Shown: positions 20,826-31,855 of the stretch, one piece after another | Numbering within the stretch: position 1 is the stretch's first letter | Layout of the letters: each line of letters starts with the position of its first letter | DNA from: Diaporthe sp. PMI_573 | Taxonomy: Eukaryota > Ascomycota > Sordariomycetes > Diaporthales > Diaporthaceae | Direction: 5' to 3' | Length of the DNA: 64,000 nt | Assembly: GCA_021399435.1 (NCBI GenBank) | Contig: JAJTUP010000058.1 | Location: 248,001-312,000, forward strand | Translations under genes and position numbers: made by a program | Notes under the pieces: generated by a model | Database searches by the model: none | Told to the model about the DNA's origin: nothing | What the model saw: only the letters and a program-made list of their open reading frames with translations

Positions 20826-23800
20826 TCTCGAATAGTGGGCTCCAAAGGGGCCTGCTTGATTTGATCAGCAAATCGATAGTGGCTGGACAAAGATGGTATC
20901 AGAGATCAATGTCTTACGTGCCACGGCCCACTTCAATTGGCACTCGGAAACGACAAGTTGGTGCTGCCTAGCAATTCGAGGTTCCGAAGAGTGAGCGCCA
21001 AAAGCGTGTCGTTGGCCCCTCTTGATCCACCACTGGACCGCCCAGCCGCTCCCGCTCCTGCCTACTACTACAGCGAGGCCCTCCAATTTATTAGGGTGAC
21101 AGGAGGTGCGGGGCAACGGCTTAGCGCAAGCATAATTCCCCCTTGACCGCTATTTCCTAGTAACCCCGCTGTCTAGGAGGTAATTCAGGATAGACAGGTT
21201 GAGGATTCTGCCCACCAAAGCGCAGGGCCCATCAACGTGAAGCCACTTTCGAGAAGAGCAAACGCTTGGACAAATCGTGTTACAACAAATAAAATGACTC
21301 TCTAGACAAAACTTTCAAGGCCTTCATCGCTTGTTCTTGGACCGAACCTTCGCACCGTAGAAACCACTGCCTCCAGCCGCAGCACAAGCCAACCACCAGC
21401 CTCCTTCCGCCGCCGTCTATTTGATCGGTTGGACGTGCGGTACTATGGTCGGACATGCTCAGAATAGATCGCTCGGATGGGCATTCGACCGCTTTATATT
21501 CACACACATGCAGTGTCCGGCCCACAAGGAGAAGGCATGACGCGCATCCAACGAAACGCGAGCAACGAGGTCACACAAAGGTCTGTCGCTTCACTAGTGG
21601 CAGTAACCCAAAATACAGCAAGCTGTGGGAAGATTGTGCGGTGCGATTCAGAACGAGAGATAACACTGGTGCCTATTACCATAGCCCTGTATCTATGACA
21701 TTCTAGAGAGCGCGCTTCGCGGTACACAGAGAACAGTGTAATTATTATGTGATAGGACTGTGAGGTTTTGTCAGACTCCGAAACGAATACTTTCTGCTTT
21801 GGCGATATAATTTGTACAGTACAGTTTGACCGTTCACATTCGCTCTGATCAGCCTTTTTTTGTAGGCTCTAATGTAATGTTCAAGGTCACAATTTAAAGA
21901 TGTCAACGGGCAGCAAGAATTGATGGCCGAGTGCGACTACGACGAGGTATGCCCATTTATTTCATTTGTTCGAATGGTCTCAAGTAATCCAACGGCTGAT
22001 AATCAGAATGCATACAGGCTTTCCGAGACTCAGGTGGAAATGCTGTGGGTTCATTCAAGTTATGTCTCTTTCTGAGCGATTTCATGTGCGAAGATCATGT
22101 GATTCGTAATCCTGGATGTGAACAAGTTCAAATCCAAGTCACGGCCAGGCAGCTTTGCGACATATACGACGTCGCTGTGGAGCAACACGTCTTAGAGCGT
22201 AAAGCGAAATCTGCTCCCGTGAGAGTCACGCACGAGGAGGATGTCCATGCTGAGGCTTCGAGCGAGGAGGAAGCTGCTGCTGATCCTGCGTATGAGGAGC
22301 ATTCTCCTGTCGTTCTCCCGCAGCTAGATAATAGGAGTACGGCTCGGAAGGCAATTCAGGGAGTCGCTTAGACTATCGTACCGCGGTGGCCGATTCTTCC
22401 ACTTCAGTCTTGCCATTACTTCACCCAATATAGCCCTATATCTAAGACTGCGATTAAAGAAGAATATAGAAAGAGACATGAGATATGCTATCGCTTTGGA
22501 GTACCTTTAAGCCCGTCTTGAGGGATCCAGCAGAACGGTCGCCCTACATGCTTGGGTGTTCGTTTTTAATATATAGAACATTTCATCTCCAGATAGGGAG
22601 CCGAGATCTAGAGTCCAAGTTTCCTACGCCAAAGGCGCCGACAGTTCTCCTATCGCAAGGCAGCCGATATCCACAATAAACCTGGGCCCCCATCTAATCA
22701 ATTTCCCTATACGCGCATTTCGGGCTGCTCTTCATATCCTGTTTCGATCTGCATACATCATGTTAATTGTGCGTGCCTTTACTTCACCTTGTGTATAGAT
22801 GTGCTCGAGAAGAAAAGAGGGTCACGCACGATGCTTGAAGTCCGAGCCTTTACTTCCTTCTCCTGTTGGATTATAGCACAACAGTGGCAACACAATGATG
22901 CCACACAATCACTGCAACTAGCCCCCTCTATATGATATTCCTTGCGGATCTGGCCACGTCTCCAGGATTGGTATCTAGATTGAAAAGTGAGCGATTAGCC
23001 TACATTAGGATGAAGTCGTCTCAGGCCAAACACTCACATCCAGCCGCAGCCTCCTACAGCGTGGAGCATACAGAGAATGGCACAATCAACATTGCAGCAA
23101 CAATATTCCTGCATATTGCCTTTATTATTCATGCGATGAATGGTCCGCCCCAGGACTATGCAAGGACACCAGCATCCTTCACAGCACAGGCTGATGGGGC
23201 CACAACAGCCGAGCAGTCCTTCTTTCCACCCTAAAGACATGAGGGGATGAGAGACTTTATGTGGCGTATTTCAAGTTTAGAGACGTCCAAGTGAGGGCGT
23301 TAAATAATGTCGGGGGGGAATTGAAAACAGTGAATAAAGGGAAGGTGAACTTCCTGGGGCTAAGGCTATATACTACAATATAAAGCACCACGTTTCAAAG
23401 GCTTATAAGCAAAGGTATCTGTAGATTATAAAACGCCCCGTACTATACTCTACCTAAGTTCCATATAACGTGATTGAAAACCACATCCGAATAGTACATG
23501 CTTAGTACTTCCCTTCAATTGAAGAATTCTTTTTGAACTTGAAAAGTCCGATCTGTTGTTGTTTTCGTCATCTTATTCAAATTATTAACGTTCTTGAAGT
23601 AGTTACAGTACTGTACTTCACAAATACAGTATAAGCTTAGCGGAGCAGCGAATGTGTTGGTACGGCCCTGATGCCGTAGGTCAAGGGATCTTTGCACGTG
23701 CAAATAGGCGAGCAAAAGCCGTATTTCTGGTATACGGGTTCGATTCTTTGTAGATGATCTGCTTGATACAGTGTCCAAGGAGTTTGACGTCTTCAACGGC

Positions 23801-24934
23801 CGACTGCCCATACTCTTTCGAGGGATCCGGATACTCGTGCTGTTTATTGTAATAGTTGCGCTTCATGTCCACCCAAACTGTCGAGCCGGTGAGCCGGCGC
23901 AAGGGTCACACGTCAGACAGCAAATTCTGGAGGGTGGGAGTCCAAGTCTTTAACGCGAATTGATAAACGAGAACCTTAAACTAGGTCTGAGATCGAGCGG
24001 ACAGCCTCCTATAGAAAGAAAGATACGATTAACCCAGTGACCCCCAAACCTTGTACCGCTGTCGTGCTCTACAGGAGACTGATGTAGAGGGAGCTCCACG
24101 GAATCACTACGGCTCACTGGTCACATGTTTGATATGGCCTTTGGTGTGAGTATTGTAGATATGGATAAGATTGAGTCTCTCTAAGCTATAGATGCGATGG
24201 ATGCTCGTCTTAAGTAGACGGAGCGTGATCACGTGTAAATCTGGGTACGTACCGTAAGGTCCCAGATTTGGCGTGACAGCTGCTTACCTCGTGAAGATAT
24301 TTGGGCAGATAAAAGATGGACGTTGAAAGTATTTTTCTAATTGTCCAGTGATTGGTAGCGGCAATGACTTGCATTTACCTTGACGGGAAGGAAGGAGAGA
24401 AGAAGGATAACATACGCACACAATACGAATCATCACTGCTTCTAGCGGTACTTGACGGTTCAGCATCGTGTATTTTACATGACCTGTTGAATGGGCTTTG
24501 TTTGGTACGTACGAAAGATGAGTTTGGTGGCCGTGAGTCGAATTTTTGGGCTGTTTTAAGACCCTAACTTCGTACCTCTGCATTCCCTTTATTTCTTACC
24601 CAAAAAAGCATGTAACCTAGTTCATTAGATAGCCTGATTTCTGAAGTTTATCTGTATTTAGTTTGGTTACTGTCAGGGTTAGGGTTGGCTGGCTATTTAA
24701 AGCCAAAGATAGTGGGTCTGAGGGCCGAATTTTCCGGCCTAGGAGGGAGATCAGATGAACTATAGCGTATCCTGTTGCAATGCACACAGGCCAAGGTCGA
24801 CCACTCCAGGCAGAGAGGGTCAAAAAGGACCTCTCGTGTGATTTGTGTGCTACAGGGGCAGGTTAGAGAAGTTAGTAAAATTAGCCCTGGTTAAATTGAT
24901 TATTTTAGCTTTCGTTCTGCTTTAATATATACAG
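20826..24934. other. Four-kilobase gene-poor stretch
   Basis: No frame in this stretch shows a domain. The most coding-like are 22045-22371 forward (108 codons, acidic, with EASSEEEAAADPAYEEH) and 23681-23902 reverse. Both lack start context and recognisable motifs. The rest is AT-rich and probably degraded repeats. Confidence 0.35.
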
Positions 24935-25127
24935 ATTTTCAAGTTAAGAGAATCGTCGACCACTGCTCTGACACCAGAAGCAAATCGCAATATCTGCTGG
25001 ACGCGCACGAGGCACCTCCACCTTACGCCCAGGTTGAGCCGCACGATGCCTCCATCTCTCCAGAGACCGGTGCTGCCGTCAAATTCCAGCCCTTGCCCGA
25101 CAAGGACGGTGTCATTGAAAAGCCTAT
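24935..25127 (+). pseudogene. C-terminal tail of an unidentified protein
   Basis: One forward frame reads a well-composed, soluble tail: SQYLLDAHEAPPPYAQVEPH, SPETGAAVKFQPLPDKDGV and EKPIA before TAA. A possible acceptor (ATACAG) precedes it at about 24930. PPPY-type tails are common on fungal membrane transporters and adaptors, but nothing upstream continues the gene. It is either a last exon or a fragment. Confidence 0.25.
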
Positions 25128-25365
25128 TGCCTAAAGTGTGGCGGTTGTCACCACTAGACGGGCTGACACCACCACAAGGTGCTGGCAGGGGCTGGTCCCT
25201 GCCACAGGCACGGACCACGGTTATTAAACTTCTCCACGCGTCGCACATCGCGAGTTTCTTTCCTTCCTTCTTCTCTCCTTAAGCTTAGAATCCCAGGGAG
25301 CAGGCTCACTGAGCAATTTTCATTATTGAGAGAACAGTTTCGCTACTGCTTGTTAGAGCTCAGCT

Positions 25366-26233
25366 ATGCCTCCAGAAAGACTGGAGATCAAAGGCGATCT
25401 CAAGTCTTACTTCCAATACCACAACAGGATCGCTTCATTCTTGAACTGGAACCTCGACTGGGAGATCGACAAATCTAAGCCTGCCCCTGAGCAGCTTGCC
25501 CGTGCCGGCTTTTTCTCGTATGCAACCAAACCTTTCCTCGCCGACAACGTTATCTGCCCCTATTGTGAACTTGCCCTGGATCTTTGGAAACCTCGCGATG
25601 AACCTTTACTGTTACACCAGACGATATCCCCTGGCTGCAGCTTCGTCCTCGGCCGACCATGCTAGACGATTTGGCTCGGAACCCCGAGAATGTTACCGAA
25701 TACCAGACAGAAGAAAGTAGTAGATACCAAATGTTTGCATTTGTATCATGGGACTCTCGTTGGCAAGTTCTCGTGGCGTGGAATAAAGCAGGAGCTTATG
25801 TAAGTGTGAACTTTAACCAGCTGAACAAGAAAATCTACAAATTACTAAGAGAATATTATTGCAGAGGGTGGAAAAAATTTGGGAAGGCGATGTAGTGGAT
25901 TTGGACCGCGCATCTGAATTAATTCACATAGTAGACCAGATACAGGAATACGCCACACACATTCACCGCCACTTTGTGATGAAGCATCTGGAGGCATGGC
26001 ATGCTCGTCATACAAGAACTTTTACATCTTCTTCGGCTGGGTCCACAAATGCAACTGGTTCAGGAGACACTGCTACATGGGCTATAATCAAGGGACAATC
26101 TGAAAAGTTGAAAAGAACAAGAGCAGCCGAGACTCAAAGACATGCTAAGAATCTTCGTAAGGTCACGGCTGCACGAGGGAAAATGAAGAAACGGTTGGGA
26201 GGCCGTCTACGTCAAGCTGGTACCACGAAATGA
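25366..26233 (+). CDS. BIR-domain protein, probably frameshifted
   Basis: The first 99 codons form one baculovirus-IAP-repeat domain: RIASFLNWNLDW, LARAGFFSYATKPFLADNVI, then the zinc site with exact spacing C-x2-C-x16-H-x6-C (CPYC, LLLH, PGC). BIR proteins in fungi (Bir1/survivin type) act in chromosome segregation, but this single-domain short form is of unknown role. The frame stops at 25665. A second frame opens at 25659 and runs, through a clear 65-nt intron (25800-25864: GTAAGT, TACTAAG branch, TGCAG), to a Lys/Arg-rich coiled tail ending at 26233. A one-base shift near 25660 would join them into one protein of about 270 residues. They could also be two genes. Confidence 0.6.
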
Positions 26234-27767
26234 AAGCCGGTTGTGAGGAAAGGAGCGTTTAAGTAAGGACGTGGGACCAGGATGAAAGACCTTATTGGGA
26301 TGCTTGCACATTAAATGTGCAGCGTGTCTATCATTTACATGAAAGATAAAGCAGACGCACTGGAATAATTCTGGTAATCGATTCTATTTACCATAATCGT
26401 CATATAGTGCGAAATTATGTTCGTGATAATCGTTCCAGTACAGTATGCTCTGTATAGATAAAACTGGAATTTACATCTAAACTCCTTATTTAATTACTTC
26501 GTATCAGACCCTACCCAGCCGGCGAAAACTGTGACAAAGGGCCCAAATTTGAATACCCGCCAAAACTTTTCAATTCAAACTATAAGGTGATCAGAGCTGA
26601 TGATTTCACACGTGTTTGGCCCTCCAACCCGTTCTGGTAGTTGCTTCATCGCCTGGCCGTTGCTGCCTGGCTGATCAGGGCAGAAGTAGAATGCTTTCCC
26701 TGACATTACCTGATGAAGTACCTTTGTATGAAATTGACGAGTCAGCCAGCATTGGGATCCCTGTGGGTTATACAACGTCACATCTAAAAATTTAGCGTAA
26801 GTCTAGAATCCAAGGCTGCCAGTGTTGCAACCACCTCTGTTGGGAAGCCGAACGAGCATCTCGCTGCGTGTGAGGAATGGCAAGCCAAGCAGCAACAAGA
26901 GCGCCAGGCTCGAGATGAGGCTGGCTGCCCCCCCTAATATTCTGAAACTATACAAAAGAGGGTAAATGAGGTCGGGATTCAGCATATCTCGCGAGACGAG
27001 AGCAACAATCTCGCTTATGATGCCGTTCACTCGCATCAAGCCCGGCTGGAAGCCTCCTAGCCGTGGTGCTATCACCAGAATTCTTCCCGACTTCTATTAG
27101 CAAATCCGTGATGAGGTGTTCAAACGTATCAGGGGTTCAGAATGGTTCGATATCATTTAGGGCAAAACCACTCCATTGTGTGTTTGGAAATTACTGGCTC
27201 TCGAACGTAGACACTATAGTATAAATAAACAAGCGCCTGACTTCAAATGTGATAAATGCCCCATGATACGCCGTAGATTGCAACAAATATGACATGTCCA
27301 TACAAATGCCTATACAAATGGAAACTCGAAACAATATCCCATGTGAATACACTATATGAAGCCAAAGGGTTCGAGTTCAAATCAGCCGTGGACCAAATTT
27401 TTGGGTTATACATATACTGGAAAGTCTTTTTCCTACGGGTTTTTTGACTTCCAGCCATACTTTCCTTCCTATAGCCTAGGTCCGTGTGAGCTCAGCCACA
27501 AGTCCTTGCACCACTTCTCTCAGCCTCGAGCTGCACCACAATACATGCGCCACCTTCGTTCCGAAAGGCATTGGCGGCCCCGTAGGGGGGGTCCGGTCTC
27601 CTGTACGCAATTCGTGGAGTTGATGGAGTTGATCGGAACCCTGGTGATCTCCCACCCTGCGGCAGGACATTGAAACGATCGACGGCGGGCCAACAAGGTG
27701 AACATGGAAAACACCATGGGAGGTAAGCGAGAATTTTCCCACCTTAATAAGTAGTTGCATTTTTAAC
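26234..27767. other. Intergenic, no supported gene
   Basis: A reverse frame at 26803-27075 has one hydrophobic stretch (SLALLLLLGLPFL) but no other gene signal. Nothing else is recognised. Confidence 0.3.
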
Positions 27768-27972
27768 CTCGCCTACCCGGTCGTGGAATCTGGCCTACCC
27801 TGCTGGTGGCTTCGAATCTCGTTCACCCCCAGCTGGTGACTTCGAATCTCGCGCATCCTGCCAGTGACCCCGAATCTCGCCCACCCCGCTCGTGACTTCG
27901 AATCTCACCTACCCCGCTCGTAGCTTCTAATCTTGCCCACCCTACTAGTGACCTCGAATTTCGCTCACGTGG
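27768..27972. repeat. Minisatellite of 28-30-bp units
   Basis: About seven degenerate copies of a unit close to CTCGTGACTTCGAATCTCGC followed by CCACCCCG lie head to tail. Units differ by scattered substitutions and 1-2-bp length changes. The tract is CT-rich on this strand and lies in a non-coding, GC-richer island about 500 bp before the pseudo-protease gene. Confidence 0.85.
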
Positions 27973-28469
27973 CCGCGTTGGGCCCACGTCTACTGCCGGC
28001 ACGGTCGGGCTTCGGTGCGGGTGAACCGAGCCAGATTATTGAGTGGGCCAAATCGCTCGGTTTCTTTGCCGGAAGCTAGTTCTTCCGAGGCCGGCTACGG
28101 GTCAGGATGCCTGGCGATCCGTAAACTTCTGCCCAACGTCAATAGCTTTATTCTTTCCGCGTCACATCCAGCGGGCGAGCCTGCCACCGTAGGCGTGGCT
28201 GTCACATGCTGCGGCATATTCGCGAAATATGATCCAATGACCTTAGCCTAAAGTATCTTGGTGGGATGGCTTACCAAATCACTTGATCACTTGTCCTTCT
28301 CCACATCCCTGACGTATATAGCGGCCGGATCGCGGCCGTCATTGACCAGCTCTATCTTTCCCCTTTTCGCGCCAGCGTAGCCCTGATACACGACTGCTTT
28401 GTAGCATAAACTATCGGGCGCTCATCTGTGAGCTGCAGGCCATCACCGCCTGCAAAGTCAGTACGATCT
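27973..28469. other. Upstream region of the pseudo-protease gene
   Basis: A 78-codon forward frame (28015-28251) shows no domain. CACGTATATAGCG-like sequence near 28312-28322 could serve as a TATA element (TATATAG), about 150 bp before the start codon. Confidence 0.25.
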
Positions 28470-30116
28470 ATGGCTTACAGACCGGGAGTTCCTGGCCTCA
28501 ACAAGGCCTTGAGGGAGGAAGACCTGGAGAAGAGCCGCAACATGTACAGTATCACAATCTCCGCGGAGTTGTCGACAACTGCAACTAACCCCCCTAGTTA
28601 CAACCGACTTCCGGACGATTCGCAACAACCAGAGATCCGCGAGTCACACATACACGACCTTGCCACGCTCTTCGTCCGGAACCGCGCCGACAGAGTTTTC
28701 GGCATACACCTGGCGCATGCGCACTTCGCTGTCCCCGACAAGACAGTTCTGCTTGGAGTCAATCACGAGACGCCTCGCTGCCGCTGGGCCAACGCCACTG
28801 CATTCCAGGCGATAGACCTTGACAACGTGCATGGGCATATATTCGTTCTCACCGACCACGGCTTCCACCCATACGAGTATCAGGCAGGGCCCGTGCCAGA
28901 TCTCTCTCAAGTCGATGACCGCTTCCTCGCTGAGCTCGCTGGTTTTCTGAACGCACACAACTTGACAACACTTGTCGGGCTGCAAGTCATCGATCCATAT
29001 CCCGGCCACATGTTTGAGCTCGTACTCCCGCATGGAACTATAATGCTGGATGCTTCGAGCGTGGATGGGTGTGTCCCAACAAGGCAGACGGGCTGGAAGT
29101 TTGAAGTTGAGAATGGGGAGCCGCGCGTATGTAAATCAAATGAGACGCATGCTCGGCATGCCAACGGGCATGACGTTTCGGCATCTCCAGAAGAATATCA
29201 ACTCGATCTCAGCGACGAGGATCTCAAGTGCCTCCAAGCCGGTTTTCCGCTGAACGAAAAGGTTGTCAACGCTGTCTTGCACATCCTGGTGACTCTTGCG
29301 CCATCTATTGTCACAGCTGTTGAAACTTTTGCCGATATTGCTCCTAACACAACAAGACGCCGTCTTCAAGCTCCGAATGCGTCAGGCCCTCGGAAGTTCA
29401 TCCTTATTCCCATCCACACCCCCGCTTCTGGCTCATCCAAGGGTCGCTGGGTCCTGGCCGTGATCAGCTCTGGCGTCCTCCGAATACTGGATTCCTCACC
29501 AACGCATAGCGACACCAAGCTCGCTGAAGAGAAAATCAAGACTCTGTTTCCTGGCTGCGAATTCAGCGGGAATGATAATGATGAGGAGTATACCCACCAA
29601 ATATCTAGCGATGTCGACAGCGGTGTCCACATGCTCGCCCAAGCATTCTATACCATCACAGGTCTTCACGGAAGCGACATACCAATCTGGAGAGACATCA
29701 TTTTCCTTCTATTAAAGACGGCTATGGGGCAGACCTGTGATAATCCCTGGGCCAAGGAGCTTGACGCAAATACTCTGGTTGTCGATGGCGGCCAAGTGGA
29801 CGGCCGAAGCATGCAGCAGCTCTGGTGCCCTGGATCCGACGGTGTTGTCCAGTATGATGCTGCTGACAAAAGAATTGCTGCTCAAGAAAAATATCTCTCC
29901 GACCAGCGCAGACGTCTAGAGATTGCAAAGGCCGAGAAGTCAGAAAAGAGAGCTAGGTTAGCTGGGCATGGATGTCACGTCTACGAGGTCTTGCGGAGTA
30001 TGTCTGAAGTCAGCTTGCAGCAGGTTCAGACGCTCGCTGCGGAGATGTTCTCTCGCAGAGATGGACTTATTGGGATGCGTCGCGCACACGACCGTCCCCT
30101 CGTACTGAGCCGTTGA
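28470..30116 (+). CDS. 'PYE' domain fused to an inactive-looking Ulp1/C48-like domain
   Basis: I start at the ATG at 28470. A probable 54-nt intron at 28544-28597 (GTACAG donor, ACTAAC branch, CCCTAG acceptor) keeps the frame either way (548 or 530 residues). The front half matches the 228-residue protein at 18.2 kb: FVRNRADRVFGIHLAHAHF, FHPYEYQAG, FLAELAGFLNAHNLTTLVGL. The second half has the layout of Ulp1/SENP cysteine proteases (clan CE): NEKVVNAVLHILV, then RWVLAVIS, LDSSPTHSD and SSDVDSGVHM. In active enzymes these carry His (HWxL), Asp and Cys (DCG). Here His appears replaced by Arg and Cys by Ser. A charged coiled coil (EKYLSDQRRRLEIAKAEKSE) closes the protein. I infer a SUMO/ubiquitin-like binding pseudo-protease; the substrate is unknown. 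Confidence 0.7.
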   Translation: MAYRPGVPGLNKALREEDLEKSRNMYSITISAELSTTATNPPSYNRLPDDSQQPEIRESHIHDLATLFVRNRADRVFGIHLAHAHFAVPDKTVLLGVNHETPRCRWANATAFQAIDLDNVHGHIFVLTDHGFHPYEYQAGPVPDLSQVDDRFLAELAGFLNAHNLTTLVGLQVIDPYPGHMFELVLPHGTIMLDASSVDGCVPTRQTGWKFEVENGEPRVCKSNETHARHANGHDVSASPEEYQLDLSDEDLKCLQAGFPLNEKVVNAVLHILVTLAPSIVTAVETFADIAPNTTRRRLQAPNASGPRKFILIPIHTPASGSSKGRWVLAVISSGVLRILDSSPTHSDTKLAEEKIKTLFPGCEFSGNDNDEEYTHQISSDVDSGVHMLAQAFYTITGLHGSDIPIWRDIIFLLLKTAMGQTCDNPWAKELDANTLVVDGGQVDGRSMQQLWCPGSDGVVQYDAADKRIAAQEKYLSDQRRRLEIAKAEKSEKRARLAGHGCHVYEVLRSMSEVSLQQVQTLAAEMFSRRDGLIGMRRAHDRPLVLSR

Positions 30117-30533
30117 CCTAGCTATGAAAACAGCAGTTAGAATTCGCTTTGGGGGGTCGAATGCTTGATGGATTACTGAGAAGGAGACTGTGCTGTTGAG
30201 GGGGTGGATTGAGACGTTCTTCCAGTGAAGTTATAGTTGAGGACGATCAACACCAACCACCTTGACGTCATCATTCTCTTCTCTTACGTTGCGTTTGCGG
30301 CATTCTGCATCTCAAGATGGTCCGCTTGAGCTATCTGTTGGATCGTTGCTTTTAAATGAATTATCACTCCCGTTTGCGAAGCAAGCAATTTAGGTCTACA
30401 TCACACAAAGACAAAAGAACTAGCAGTAGCAGCGGTAACTAGGTGGGCTTAGATCACCAACTAACAAGCAATCTGGACAGAAGGAAATCCGAACCTCAAT
30501 TCAGCAGTTTTACACCACCCAGACCCATAGTCT
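30117..30533. other. Intergenic
   Basis: No feature is seen between the pseudo-protease gene and the hAT fragment. Confidence 0.4.
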
Positions 30534-31357
30534 TTATTTTATTCTCCGTGCTGACACCATCTGCCCAACGCTACTAAACTGACGCTCGGTTTCTGCTGCT
30601 GCTGAAGGTATCGTGAGGAAGTCAACTGCCATATAAGACAGCTTGGGGAATCGTTTTGCGCCAATATCCCGCCACCACGCGATTGGGTCGTTTAGGTACG
30701 CCTTTGAGTTGACTACTGGCTCAACAAGGTATGTATCTAGCTCGTCTTGTTGTATATCCTCTCGTTGTATGGGCTCAGGGTCCTTGCCTTTGTTGCCCCT
30801 TCTCCTCTTGTTTGCTAGCCGTGTATCTTGTGAATTAGGAACATCGTCGTCAGCGTCGTTCGCGAAGAAGCGTTTGCGGCGTTGAAGCATGTCGAGGACT
30901 GGTTGTTGTTCGACCTCAGTCTGGGGGTTAAAGTCAGGTCGCGGTCTACTAGAGGATTAGTTAAGCAAAGACTATTAATATATCTATAAACTCACTTATT
31001 TTTATAGTCCTCCTCCCATCGTTCCCTCAACCTGGTAGTATAGTGGTCTCGCCATCTAGACCCTTGCCGTTGAGACTCAGCATCAAAAATACCTTGCAAC
31101 CCAGTCATCTTGAGGCTTGGATTAAACACCACAGCAGCGGCATAGGCCAAGCTCGTGAGTTTATCGTAGTAGTGCTGTAGCTTCCACAGGCCTACCCGAA
31201 TATATGCCTTTAAGAAACGCCGTTCTTGGTCGCCAAGATGCTCGAAGATCTTCACGATCCCGGGGATAGGGTCGCCTGTAGGGTCAATAGGGTTTTCTCG
31301 TTCAACATAGCACTTGCCCTGCGCACAAGATTCGAGGTGAAGCAGCAAATACTCCAT
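30534..31357 (-). pseudogene. 3' part of a hAT transposase with an intron
   Basis: Two frames (31357-30996 and 30948-30534) are joined by a 47-nt intron (GTGAGT donor, CTAACTAAT branch, CTAG acceptor). The first reads LLHLESCAQGKCYV, LKAYIRVGLWKLQHYYDKL and VVFNPSLKMTGLQ, the middle of a fungal hAT transposase. The second reads the dimerisation region YMAVDFLTIPSAAAETERQF. The N-terminal two thirds are missing and the end is cut after VSARR, so this is a fragment. It belongs to a subfamily different from the two complete elements in the window. Confidence 0.75.
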
Positions 31358-31464
31358 CTGAGGAAAATACTGATCAAGAGAGCCAGCAGGTCCGATGCCT
31401 CCTGGCCGAATGTAATTATCGTATAGTTATCACACCATTACTGTCTACCACAACCACGGGTACC

Positions 31465-31855
31465 ATGACACCATCTACAGCTACTTCTCTCGGAACCCTT
31501 TGTTTGACAACACCTCAGCTCCCCCTCATTGCTGGCGTATCTACCATCTCCGCAGTGTAAGTTGTGACTGAGTCACTCCGAGTGCATCAGCAAACTCATC
31601 CCGTTTTAGGTACGACCGCCCGTTTTGGAACAAGTGCCAGGCACATCTTTTCTTTGCCAATCCAGAATTCGACTCTGTCACAGTAATCTTTGATGAGGTT
31701 GGATGTTTCGAGCAGCAGATAGCTCAATTCTTAGTCCCTGCCGGTGCGCCAAATGGTGAGGCTTACGTGATATGGTAAGCCCCCTATATTTTGTACAAGG
31801 CGTGGATTATGGTATACTGATATTAAATGTAGGGATTGTGAGGGGCTCACACCCA
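31465..31855 (+). pseudogene. Three-exon host-gene fragment between two transposons
   Basis: Exons 31465-31556, 31610-31774 and 31833-~31855 are separated by introns of 53 nt (GTAAGT...TTTTAG) and 58 nt (GTAAGC, TACTGAT branch, TGTAG). Spliced, they read LPLIAGVSTISAVYDRPFWN, KCQAHLFFANPEFDSVTVIF, FLVPAGAPNGEAYVIWDCEG. The pattern (PAGAPNGEA, then V-I-W-x-C) resembles a family of fungal secreted proteins of unknown function. Exon 3 runs straight into reverse-oriented Helitron sequence and the gene has no end. No signal peptide is visible at the ATG, so the start is probably missing too. Confidence 0.5.

Noticed and set aside
23690..23760. Possible tRNA from a GGTTCGATTC sequence
   Set aside because: The T-arm stem does not pair and no acceptor stem is found.
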